Assembly: GCF_037078405.1 (NCBI RefSeq)
Contig: NZ_JAYMGZ010000003.1
Span: 62,001-126,000, forward strand
DNA length: 64,000 bases
Direction of reading: 5' to 3'
Source: Haloarcula sp. DT43
GTDB taxonomy: Archaea > Halobacteriota > Halobacteria > Halobacteriales > Haloarculaceae
The notes under the pieces: generated by a model
What the model was told of the DNA's origin: nothing
The model's input: only the letters and a program-made list of their open reading frames with translations
Databases searched by the model: none
Shown here: positions 34,795-42,577 of the stretch, in pieces
How positions within the stretch are numbered: the first letter of the stretch is position 1
Layout: the number at the start of each line of letters is the position of its first letter
Translations under genes and position numbers: made by a program

Positions 34795-36975
34795 ATGTCA
34801 AAAGCCGACGAACTCCGCGAACTGATGCGCACCGAGGGCGCCGCAATCGCCCAAAACACACAGGGCTTCAACGACGGCCGCTACGACTCCGTCGCCGACC
34901 TGGAAGACTACGAAGACCTGAAATCCCAAGCCCGCGCCATCAAAGAAGACGCCATCGCGGACCTCCCCGAACTCCTCGACCAACTGACCGAAACCGTCGA
35001 AGCCAACGGTGGGACGGTCTACATCGCCGACGACGCCGCCGACGCCAACGACTACATCCGCAACGTCGTCGCCGACCGCGACGCCGACCGCGTCGTCAAA
35101 AGCAAGTCCATGACCAGCGAGGAAATCGAGGTCAACGACGCGCTCGAAGCCGACGGCGTCGACGTCGTCGAAACCGACCTCGGCGAGTGGGTCCTCCAGG
35201 TCGCCGACGAAGCCCCCTCCCACATCGTCGCCCCCGCCATTCACAAATCCCGCGAGAGCATCGCAGAGCTGTTCAACGAGCGCTTCGACCCCGAGGAACC
35301 CCTCGAAACCGCCGAGGAACTGACCCACTTTGCCCGCGAAAAGCTCGGTGAGCAGATAATCGACGCCCAGGTCGGCATCACCGGCGCGAACTTCGTCACC
35401 GCTGACACCGGGACGATGGCCCTGGTGACCAGCGAGGGCAACGCCCGCAAGACCGTCGCCGCCACCGACACCCACGTCGCCGTCGCCGGTGTCGAGAAAA
35501 TCATCCCCACCGTCGAAGACCTCCACCCGTTCGTCGAACTCATCGGCCGCTCGGGCACGGGCCAGGACATCACCTCCTACGTCTCACTGCTAACTCCGCC
35601 CGTCGACACCCCGGTCGTCGACTTCACCGACGACGAGACACCGCTCTCCGAGTTCGACAACGACCGCGAGTTCCACCTCGTGCTCATCGACAACGGCCGC
35701 CTCGACATGCGCGAAGACGACGACCTCCGCGAGACGTTGTACTGCATCCGTTGCTCGGCCTGCTCGAACTCCTGTGCCAACTTCCAGAGCGTCGGCGGCC
35801 ACGCCTTCGGCGGCGAAACCTATTCCGGCGGCATCGCCACCGGCTGGGAAGCCGGCATCGAAGGCCTCGACACCGCCGCCGAGTTCAACGACCTCTGTAC
35901 CGGCTGCACCCGCTGTGTGAACGCCTGCCCGGTCGGCATCGACATCCCCTGGATAAACACCGTCGTCCGCGACCGCATCAACCGTGACAAAGACACCCCC
36001 GGCGACTGGCTCGTCGACGGCCTTACGCCCGACCAAGAAGACGGCGGCGCGCCCCTCCAGAAACGCTTCTTCGGCAACTTCGAGACGATAGCGAAACTCG
36101 GCAGCGCCACCGCCCCGGTGTCGAACTGGCTCGCCGACACGAGCGTCTCGCGCCAGGCCATGGAACGCGTGCTGGGTATCGACCCACGACGCGACCTCCC
36201 GACCTTCGAGCGCGAGACGCTCGTCGAGTGGTTCGAAACGCGGGAATCACAGGTCGAAGACCCCGACCGCCGGGCGGTGCTGTACCCCGACCTCTACACG
36301 AACCACGTCCAGGTCGACCGTGGCAAAGCCGCCGTGAAGGTGCTCGAAGCGCTGGGAGTCGACGTGGTCGTGCCGCCGACGGCGTCTAGCGGCCGCGCGC
36401 CCCTGTCACAGGGAATGGTTGCGACGGCGACCGACCACGCCGAACGGGTCGTCGACGCCCTCGCCCCACATATCGACGACGGGCGAGACGTGGTCGTCGT
36501 CGAACCCAGCGACCACGCGATGTTCACGCGCGAGTACGAACGACTCCTCAACGACCGAGCGTTTACCGACCTCGCTGAGAACAGCTACGAGGTGTTCGAG
36601 TACGTCTACGGCCTGCTCGACAACGGGGCCGACGTGGGCGCTCTCTCGACCGTCGAGGGTGGCGAAATCGCCTACCACAGCCACTGCCAGCAACGAACGC
36701 TCGGCCTAGAAGCCCACACAGTCGCCGTCCTGGAAGACTGTGGCTACGACGTGACCACGTCCGACGTGGAGTGTTGCGGCATGGCCGGGAGTTTCGGCTA
36801 CAAGTCCGACTACTACGAACTCAGCATGGACGTCGGCGACCGACTCCGGACGCAACTGCGCGAGGACGGCGTCGAGGAGCGACCCGTCGTCGCCAGCGGC
36901 ACCTCCTGTCTCGAACAGATCGACGCGCTCCTCGAACGCCAGCCGCGCCACCCCATCGAACTGCTGGCCGAATAG
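34795..36975 (+). CDS. Fused LUD / 4Fe-4S / CCG-domain lactate oxidation protein (LutB-LutA-like)
   Basis: A 726-residue soluble protein. An N-terminal LUD domain (about 70-300) is followed by two 4Fe-4S motifs, CIRCSACSNSC (about 316) and CTGCTRCVNACPVG (about 367), as in LutB. A C-terminal part of about 240 residues resembles the cysteine-rich CCG domains of LutA/GlpC. The second CCG motif is present (VECCGMAGSFGY, with SHCQQRT before it and SGTSCLEQ after it). The first appears to have lost its cysteines (LYPDLYTNHVQVDRGKAA). A separate lutA is absent, so this protein probably combines both roles. ATG 34795 is used; a GTG two codons earlier overlaps lutC. Confidence 0.85.
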   Translation: MSKADELRELMRTEGAAIAQNTQGFNDGRYDSVADLEDYEDLKSQARAIKEDAIADLPELLDQLTETVEANGGTVYIADDAADANDYIRNVVADRDADRVVKSKSMTSEEIEVNDALEADGVDVVETDLGEWVLQVADEAPSHIVAPAIHKSRESIAELFNERFDPEEPLETAEELTHFAREKLGEQIIDAQVGITGANFVTADTGTMALVTSEGNARKTVAATDTHVAVAGVEKIIPTVEDLHPFVELIGRSGTGQDITSYVSLLTPPVDTPVVDFTDDETPLSEFDNDREFHLVLIDNGRLDMREDDDLRETLYCIRCSACSNSCANFQSVGGHAFGGETYSGGIATGWEAGIEGLDTAAEFNDLCTGCTRCVNACPVGIDIPWINTVVRDRINRDKDTPGDWLVDGLTPDQEDGGAPLQKRFFGNFETIAKLGSATAPVSNWLADTSVSRQAMERVLGIDPRRDLPTFERETLVEWFETRESQVEDPDRRAVLYPDLYTNHVQVDRGKAAVKVLEALGVDVVVPPTASSGRAPLSQGMVATATDHAERVVDALAPHIDDGRDVVVVEPSDHAMFTREYERLLNDRAFTDLAENSYEVFEYVYGLLDNGADVGALSTVEGGEIAYHSHCQQRTLGLEAHTVAVLEDCGYDVTTSDVECCGMAGSFGYKSDYYELSMDVGDRLRTQLREDGVEERPVVASGTSCLEQIDALLERQPRHPIELLAE

Positions 36976-37118
36976 AACCGGACCACCCTCGCGGGAGGTC
37001 CAATCGGACGTGCCACGGGAAGGATTTGTCGGGAAGTCACATCCGCCGGCTCGCCGGTCGGACTCCCAAACCGTATCGAAAAAGCACTAAGCCGAGCGCC
37101 GGTGAACTGGGTCGGTGT

Positions 37119-37420
37119 ATGGCGCGAATAGCGTTCCACCTCCGTATCGAGGACGGCAGCGCGAGGCGTACCGAGAAGAGCACGAGAACGTACCCGAGGC
37201 GCTGGAGGCGGCCTACCTCGACTCCGGCGCAGGTATCGAGACGTACAGCGTCTTCGAGAAAGACGGCCACGTCTTCGGATTTCTCGACGTAGAGAACCCA
37301 GAAGTCGTCAAAGAGGTCATGGCCGAGAGCGACGCGCAAGCGGACTGGGACGAGGTGATGGCCCCTATCCTCGTCGACACGGACGACCAGTGGATGGACG
37401 AAGTGTATCGGATGGTGTGA
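37119..37420 (+). pseudogene. rhaM: L-rhamnose mutarotase, frameshifted
   Basis: RhaM interconverts the alpha and beta anomers of L-rhamnose. The start MARIAFHLRIEDG is read in one frame from ATG 37119. The rest (REAYREEHENVPEALEAAYLDSGAGIETYSVF through DEVYRMV) is read in another, to the stop at 37420. Inserting a single C next to position 37157 would restore a continuous 101-residue protein (IEDGQREAYREEH) of normal family length (about 104). The remainder is well preserved, so the lesion is recent or a sequencing error. The gene is 143 nt after the lactate genes and is the best substrate clue for the region. Confidence 0.8.
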
Positions 37421-38328
37421 CCCAGGCTGTCAGGTAGCCGGCGTCGACCGCAATCCACTCCCCGGTCATTTTCGTTTTCGAGAAAGGGAACCTCGCCCCC
37501 ACCAGGAATCCGATAATACCGGAGAGGGACCATCCACCGACTGGGTGTGACTACAGACAGAAGAATCCCTGGTAACACACTAAATACGGGCTGAGCGACG
37601 ATAGAGACAGTCAGGAACCGAGTGATACCATCAGCTCGTAATCTAATTCAGATAGACAGCCATACCGCCATTCGAGAGCATCCGATATTGGCGGAAAGCT
37701 TACCACAGTAACTCAAAATCGGGTCCGGATGTCGAGACAGGGCCTAATGGCCAGTGCTATCGTAGCGCATGTAACGAACCACTGTCTCGGCGCAAGAGGT
37801 GATTCACGGGCAGCAAGTAACCAAACGATGGGAACAGTCCGCACACGAGGTGGTACGTCACTCCATAGAACTCCTCCGCAGTAACCGTGGTCTGGAAAAT
37901 ACTATCATAGTAGCAGACGACTGTCTCCGGTAGTAGCGGATAGGGTTCTCGCTACTACCGTATGGAATCTAGATTGTACGTGGCGTCTCGTCAACAAAAA
38001 TATAACAGATGTACTCGTGTTATCCATCGCGTTTTACCAGGGCTAGCTCAGAGAATACCTGTCGGTTCGCGTTCTGAGGGTATCAAACAGCTATATAGAC
38101 TCATTATTTGCTTGATATGATTGTTTTTCGGCTCGCAGGACCTAATTTTTGATTGGGATTGTAAATATACACTTTTTACATGTTTTCCACGCGTTTTATA
38201 TTTATATAACGAAGTAATACGACTATATTGGACCAGTGGCGCGTCGAGACGTGATGGAGTGGCTGTCAGAGTGTCTCCAGCATCAGGCCGCCCGTCGGGA
38301 AAGACTTAGGTATCTTTATTGTGTACTT
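37421..38328. other. Long AT-rich noncoding region
   Basis: About 900 nt with no credible reading frame, among the most AT-rich stretches of the window. It separates the sugar locus from the sulfur module. It contains a strong dyad at 37928-37960 and an AT-rich promoter-like block at 38145-38215 (including TTTTATATTTATATAACG). It could be the residue of a lost gene or element, but no transposase or terminal repeat pair was recognised. Confidence 0.5.
37928..37960. repeat. Perfect 11-base inverted repeat
   Basis: CGGTAGTAGCG and CGCTACTACCG separated by 11 bases. No gene overlaps it. As RNA it would form a stable hairpin; as DNA it could be an operator or the end of a degraded element. A partial copy of one arm (ATAGTAGCAG) lies about 20 bases before it. 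Confidence 0.6.
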
Positions 38329-38547
38329 GTGGATATAAAGCACAATATTGGAGTGACAGACAGGCGGACTCGGATTATCGTGGGACTCGCAGTGGGGGTC
38401 ATCGGTATGGCCACACTCGGCGGGCTCTTGGAGTTGGGGATGGTGGTTGGCACGATTCTGGCTGCAGCGGCCCTCATCCTCGTCGGGACTGGACTCGTTC
38501 GAGTGTGTCCCCTGTACCGTCTGCTGGGCATCGACACATCCCGATAG
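38329..38547 (+). CDS. DUF2892 (YgaP-like) inner-membrane protein
   Basis: Seventy-two residues from GTG 38329. The family start (HNIGVTDRRTRIIVGLAVG) leads into two transmembrane helices and ends GLVRVCPLYRLLGIDTS, the CPLY motif being diagnostic for DUF2892. Such proteins are often linked to rhodanese and sulfur-transfer genes, and TusA and sulfide oxidoreductase genes follow here. The upstream part of the open frame is not conserved. Confidence 0.75.
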   Translation: MDIKHNIGVTDRRTRIIVGLAVGVIGMATLGGLLELGMVVGTILAAAALILVGTGLVRVCPLYRLLGIDTSR

Positions 38548-38549
38548 CG

Positions 38550-39143
38550 ATGGAGCGGTTCCAGAACACCGGCCAGCCCGACTGGGACTGGTGGAGCAAG
38601 CTCTGGCCGACGCCCGGTGCGACACTTCGGAGCCTCGGCATCGGGGCTGACGAATCGGTCGCCGAAGTGGGATGCGGAAGCGGGTACTTCGCGTTGCCGG
38701 CCGCCCGTATCGTCGAGCCCGGATCGGTGTACGCGCTGGACCTCGACGAGGAACTACTCGCCGAACTGGAGCACCTCGCAGACCAGCAGGACATCGAGAA
38801 CGTCGTCCCGGTTCACGGCGACGCGCGTAACCTGACCGCAGTCCTCCCGGAACGTGTCGACACACTGGTCGTAGCAAACACGTTCCACGGAATCGACGAC
38901 CAGGCGGGGTTCGTCCGGAACGCCTTCCAAGTAATCGAACCCGGCGGGGAGCTGGCAATCATCAACTGGCACGAGCGGCCGCGCGAAACGACGACCGTGG
39001 AGGCAGAGCCCCGTGGGCCCCCGACGGGACGTCGAATGACGCCCGGAGACACCCAAGAGACCGTGCGTTCGGCGTCGGAGTTCGTGTTCCGTCGGCATGT
39101 TGATCTCCCACCGTATCACTACGGGCTCGTGTTCGAGCGGTAA
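38550..39143 (+). CDS. Class I SAM-dependent methyltransferase
   Basis: A 197-residue UbiE-like methyltransferase. The SAM-binding glycine motif AEVGCGSGYFALPAA (about 39-53), acidic strand end YALDLDEEL and post-motif NTFHGI are present. The start 2 nt after the DUF2892 stop marks an operon. The small size and context suggest methylation of a small molecule, perhaps a thiol, sulfide or metalloid; the substrate cannot be read from sequence. Confidence 0.78.
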   Translation: MERFQNTGQPDWDWWSKLWPTPGATLRSLGIGADESVAEVGCGSGYFALPAARIVEPGSVYALDLDEELLAELEHLADQQDIENVVPVHGDARNLTAVLPERVDTLVVANTFHGIDDQAGFVRNAFQVIEPGGELAIINWHERPRETTTVEAEPRGPPTGRRMTPGDTQETVRSASEFVFRRHVDLPPYHYGLVFER

Positions 39144-39270
39144 GCCTCCCGCGTTCCTGAGAGTCTCCAGCTCCCGCTCATTGACCGTCCTGTATGGGGG
39201 TTTTCACAATCTTGGAATATTCACACAATACTAATACAGTCGAGCACCAACTACCGACTGTGAGATATCT

Positions 39271-39507
39271 ATGACCGACATCGAACCTGACGAGACCGTC
39301 GATGCCAGAGGCGCGGCCTGTCCTGGTCCATTGATGGACCTCATCGGAAAGGTCCGGAGTGCCGAATCCGGCGACGTGGTCCGGCTCCTGAGCGACAACG
39401 ACCAGTCACTCACGGACGTCCCCGAATGGACTGACGAAGCCGGCAACGAGCTGATAGCTGTCGAGGAGCGCGATGACTACAATGCGTTCTACGTGGAGAA
39501 AGCATGA
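39271..39507 (+). CDS. TusA-like sulfur carrier
   Basis: Seventy-eight residues of the TusA/SirA/YedF family. The active cysteine lies in ARGAACPGPLMDL (Cys17, CPGP motif), where a persulfide is carried. Its end overlaps the sulfide:quinone oxidoreductase gene by 4 nt, a typical pairing for transfer of sulfane sulfur from the oxidoreductase. A TATA-like ATACTAATAC (39227-39236) lies about 35-40 nt upstream, so this may begin a transcription unit. Confidence 0.87.
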   Translation: MTDIEPDETVDARGAACPGPLMDLIGKVRSAESGDVVRLLSDNDQSLTDVPEWTDEAGNELIAVEERDDYNAFYVEKA

Positions 39508-40649
39508 CCGAGCACGTCGTCATCCTCGGCGGCGGGACCGGTGGAACTGTCCTCGCGAACGACCTCGCGGACCGGCTTGAACCGGAGCTCGACACCGGTG
39601 ACGTCCGCGTCACGCTAGTAAACGACGACCCCGAGCACGTCTATAAACCGGTCTGGCTGTACGTCCCGTTCGGCCAACGCGAACCGGACGATGGGCGGCG
39701 TCCGCTCGACGAGCTGGTCGCCGACGCAGTCGACCTGCAACTCGACCGCGTGTCCGACATCGACACCGAGGCCCAGCGGCTCCAGTTCGACGGGAGTGCC
39801 GGCTCGGTCGGCTACGACTACCTCGTAGTGGCGACCGGGTCGACGCTGCAGCCCGACCGGATTCCCGGTCTCCGGGAGGGCGGACACGACTACTACAGCG
39901 AGTCGGGGGCAACCGAACTGCGCGATGAACTGCTGGCGTTCACGGAGGGCGACCTGGTGTTGAGCGTCATCGGGACGCCGCACATGTGTCCGGCGGCGCC
40001 ACTCGAGTTCGTGATGATGGCCGACGACTGGTTCCGCGAGCGCGGTCTCCGCGAGGAGGTCGATATCACGTACACGTACCCGATTCAGCGCGTCCACGGG
40101 AACCCCCACATCGCCGAGTGGGCGCGCCCCATCATGGAAGAACGCGATATCGAGGTGGAGACGTTCTTCAACGCCGAGTCGGTCGACCCCGAGGCGGAGA
40201 CCATCACGTCGATGGAGGGGACCGAACTCGACTACGACCTCCTCGTGACGATTCCACCCCACGCCGGCACCGACCTGGTCGAGGCGGCTGGCCTCGGCGA
40301 CGACGGCTGGGTCGACGTCGACAAGCACACGCTCGAAGCCGAGGCCGCCGAGAACGTCTACGCGCTCGGCGACGCCGCCGCCACCGGCGTCCCCAACGCG
40401 GGCAGCGTCGCTCACTACCAGGCCGGCGTCGTCGGGCAGCGCCTCGCCAGCGAGATTCGGGGCCGTCCGGCGACGGCAACCTACGACGGGAAGACGCTGT
40501 GCTTCATCGAGACGGGGATGGACGCGGCGTCGTTCGTCGAGTTCGACTACGAGTCGCCCCCGTCGCCCGCGCCGCCGTCGGAGAAGCTCCACTGGTCGAA
40601 GCTGGCGTACAACGAGTCCTACTGGCTCACTGCGCGAGGTCTGCTCTGA
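39504..40649 (+). CDS. Sulfide:quinone oxidoreductase-like flavoprotein
   Basis: FAD-dependent pyridine-nucleotide-disulfide family protein of 381 residues. FAD motif ILGGGTGGTVLANDLA (about 6-21), central TPHMCPAAPLEFVMMA with a cysteine near 161, NVYALGDAAATGVPNAGSVAHYQAG for the second FAD contact, and LCFIETGMDAASF with another cysteine near 333. These two match the redox pair of SQR enzymes that oxidise sulfide at the membrane and pass electrons to quinone. The third, N-terminal cysteine of type I SQR is not obvious. The C-terminus is short and could lie on the membrane face. Operon with TusA and DUF1641. Confidence 0.83.
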   Translation: MTEHVVILGGGTGGTVLANDLADRLEPELDTGDVRVTLVNDDPEHVYKPVWLYVPFGQREPDDGRRPLDELVADAVDLQLDRVSDIDTEAQRLQFDGSAGSVGYDYLVVATGSTLQPDRIPGLREGGHDYYSESGATELRDELLAFTEGDLVLSVIGTPHMCPAAPLEFVMMADDWFRERGLREEVDITYTYPIQRVHGNPHIAEWARPIMEERDIEVETFFNAESVDPEAETITSMEGTELDYDLLVTIPPHAGTDLVEAAGLGDDGWVDVDKHTLEAEAAENVYALGDAAATGVPNAGSVAHYQAGVVGQRLASEIRGRPATATYDGKTLCFIETGMDAASFVEFDYESPPSPAPPSEKLHWSKLAYNESYWLTARGLL

Positions 40650-40651
40650 CC

Positions 40652-41278
40652 ATGTCCGAGGAACGGGTATCCGAACGGACCGAGCTCGAATCGGCAATCG
40701 AACAGAACCCCGAAGCTGTTGCCGATTTCGTGGACCGCCTCGACGCCGTCAACGAGCTACTGGCCGTGCTCTCGCTGGGCGAGAGCGCGCTCGACGACGA
40801 GATGGTCCGGGAGCTATCGGCGACGGGGGCGACGCTGGCAGAGTCCGCCGACGGGCTTGCGACCGACGAGACCGTGGCGCTGGCCGAGCGAATCGGCGAG
40901 AACGGCGACGACCTGCGTGCGGCACTCGACACGCTGCTGGCGCTCCAGCGGAGCGGCACGCTCGACGAACTGGCCGAACTCGCCGAGGTCGGGTCGCTGG
41001 CGTCCGCGGCGCTCAACGACGAGATGGTCACGTCGCTGGCCGGCACCGGAGCCGGAGTCGGCGAACTCGCACAGACGGCGTCGGACGACGACACTCGTGC
41101 TGGCATCGAAACCCTGCTAGAGGGCCTCGGTGACGCGGAGCGGAAATCGCCAGAGCAGGTCGGGGCTGTCGGCCTGCTTCGCGGGCTGCGTGACCCGGAT
41201 GTCCAGTACGGGCTGGGCTATCTGCTGGCGCTTGCAGGCGCGGTCGGTCGGGAACGGACCGACGGTCGGTCCCAGTAA
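40652..41278 (+). CDS. DUF1641 protein
   Basis: A 208-residue acidic protein, almost entirely helical, with an internal duplication (ALDDEMVRELSATGATLAESADG and ALNDEMVTSLAGTGAGVGELAQT). The end GLLRGLRDPDVQYGLGYLLALAGAVGR is the DUF1641 signature. Genes of this family accompany sulfide:quinone oxidoreductases in many archaea and bacteria, and a structural or membrane-docking role for the enzyme is likely but unproven. ATG is 2 nt after the upstream stop. Confidence 0.8.
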   Translation: MSEERVSERTELESAIEQNPEAVADFVDRLDAVNELLAVLSLGESALDDEMVRELSATGATLAESADGLATDETVALAERIGENGDDLRAALDTLLALQRSGTLDELAELAEVGSLASAALNDEMVTSLAGTGAGVGELAQTASDDDTRAGIETLLEGLGDAERKSPEQVGAVGLLRGLRDPDVQYGLGYLLALAGAVGRERTDGRSQ

Positions 41279-41401
41279 CGGCCAACCGCTGGCCCGTCTC
41301 CCGTGGCGATATGTCTCCCACCAGTCGAATTTCTCACAGTCACAATATAGTCTTGTTCAATATGCACAAGTCTATTAAACCCTCAGCGCGTAGAGTGTAC
41401 A

Positions 41402-41740
41402 ATGGCAATCGAGATACCGGAGACAGGGAGTGTGATTTCGCTTGGCGACGATGATATCGAATCGGTCGTCGGGGACACCGGCCTCACCCTCGTAGAGTTC
41501 TTTACGGAGTGGTGTGGCACGTGCCAGCGAATGAAGCCGACGCTCGAAACGCTCGCAGTAGACACGGATGCGACAGTCGTGACGGTCGACATCGAATCGC
41601 ACCTCGAAACCGCGATCAAGTTCGGTGCCCAGAGCACGCCCACGTTCGTTCTGTTCGCTGACGGCCAGCCGGTGAAACAGCTCCGGGGCGGCCAAACCGA
41701 GCAGTCACTCCGCGAACTGATAGCTACGTACAGTGACTAA
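41402..41740 (+). CDS. Thioredoxin
   Basis: A 112-residue thioredoxin fold with the redox motif WCGTCQRM (Cys near 39 and 42; classical thioredoxin has WCGPC) and the cis-proline segment QSTPTFVLFADG. A TATA-like TCTATTAAAC (41369-41378) lies about 27 nt before ATG 41402, indicating a leaderless transcript of its own. Lying after the sulfide module, it may reduce persulfides or maintain the carrier, but general disulfide reduction is equally possible. Confidence 0.88.
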   Translation: MAIEIPETGSVISLGDDDIESVVGDTGLTLVEFFTEWCGTCQRMKPTLETLAVDTDATVVTVDIESHLETAIKFGAQSTPTFVLFADGQPVKQLRGGQTEQSLRELIATYSD

Positions 41741-41881
41741 CGCCCGGATGACGAGCGGTTCCACCCACCAGACTTCGCGCTGACACGCCGGACGCCACAG
41801 TGGGCGCGTGTACTGTTGTGGCGCAGACAAGTACGATGTTCTTGCCGAGCGGGGCAGTCCCCGGCTCGCGGCCGTTTGAGG

Positions 41882-42022
41882 CTAGTCCTGTCTCCCGTAG
41901 AGAATCTGGAGTGCTTCGCGCAGGTGGTAGAGAACCTCGTCGTCCTCCGCGTGCTCGTAGGCTTCCCGGAGGTGTCGCTCGATGGGCTGGTCGGCCTTCG
42001 CCTGGCCACGTTCCGAGTGCAT
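41882..42022 (-). CDS. Short conserved-looking acidic helical protein (46 aa)
   Basis: A compact frame starting MHSERGQAKADQPIERHL and ending YHLREALQILYGRQD, with strong third-position GC and haloarchaeal composition. It is predicted to form two amphipathic helices. A TATA-like GTGAATAAATAT reads into its ATG at 42022. The sequence feels like a small protein family repeatedly seen in haloarchaea, but I cannot name it. The opposite strand also has an open frame, which has poorer composition. Confidence 0.65.
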   Translation of the reverse strand: MHSERGQAKADQPIERHLREAYEHAEDDEVLYHLREALQILYGRQD

Positions 42023-42577
42023 ATTTATTCACACGTCTAACATTTAATGAAGCTATTGATTCCTGCACATTACGTGTGAAAACGGCGTTCCGAGTGGGTG
42101 GCCGAAACGAGTCGCCGGCGTGTGTGGCGACGTGTCGTCCTCAGCAAGAAGATGCCAGGTAGTTAGAAAACCAGATAGCACGTGATATGGCGGGACGTGC
42201 CGCGACGACGGACGGACGGAACGTGCCACCATCCCGTCGAGTCGTGACTGAATACCGTACGTGCGGAAGACCAGCGACTCACGGGGCCACAAATCAGTGG
42301 CAAAAGCTAACAAAGAGAGACAAAGACGACTCACAGTGTTCCGTTTACGCCTCAGTGGAGGGGAAATGGATTCAAATATTAGGTATACGGTGTGTTTTTC
42401 GTGATGAGCGAACCCGGATTTGGCCCAAAAGCGTATATCTGAAGGAAATACGGGGCGTCCCTGGTATATTCCGGGACCATCCCCGTCCGGCGTCACCGGA
42501 CTCGGACCGGTCAGTGGCGGCGGCCGTCGTCGGTCGTCCGCTATCGTCACGAGCGCCGAGTGGCCGGGCCCCTGGAA
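42023..42577. other. Intergenic region, no gene recognised
   Basis: About 550 nt of mixed composition between the small acidic gene and the 3' end of the Tm-1-like gene. Frames crossing it are rich in Arg and Ser with atypical codon use. An AT-rich part lies at about 42360-42430. No RNA or repeat recognised. Confidence 0.4.

Noticed and set aside
37900-37970. Terminal inverted repeat of an insertion sequence
   Set aside because: The dyad arms are only 11 bases apart, with no transposase and no flanking target duplication recognised.
41350-41372. CTTGT-9-ACAAG dyad before thioredoxin
   Set aside because: Arms of five bases in AT-rich promoter sequence are within chance expectation.
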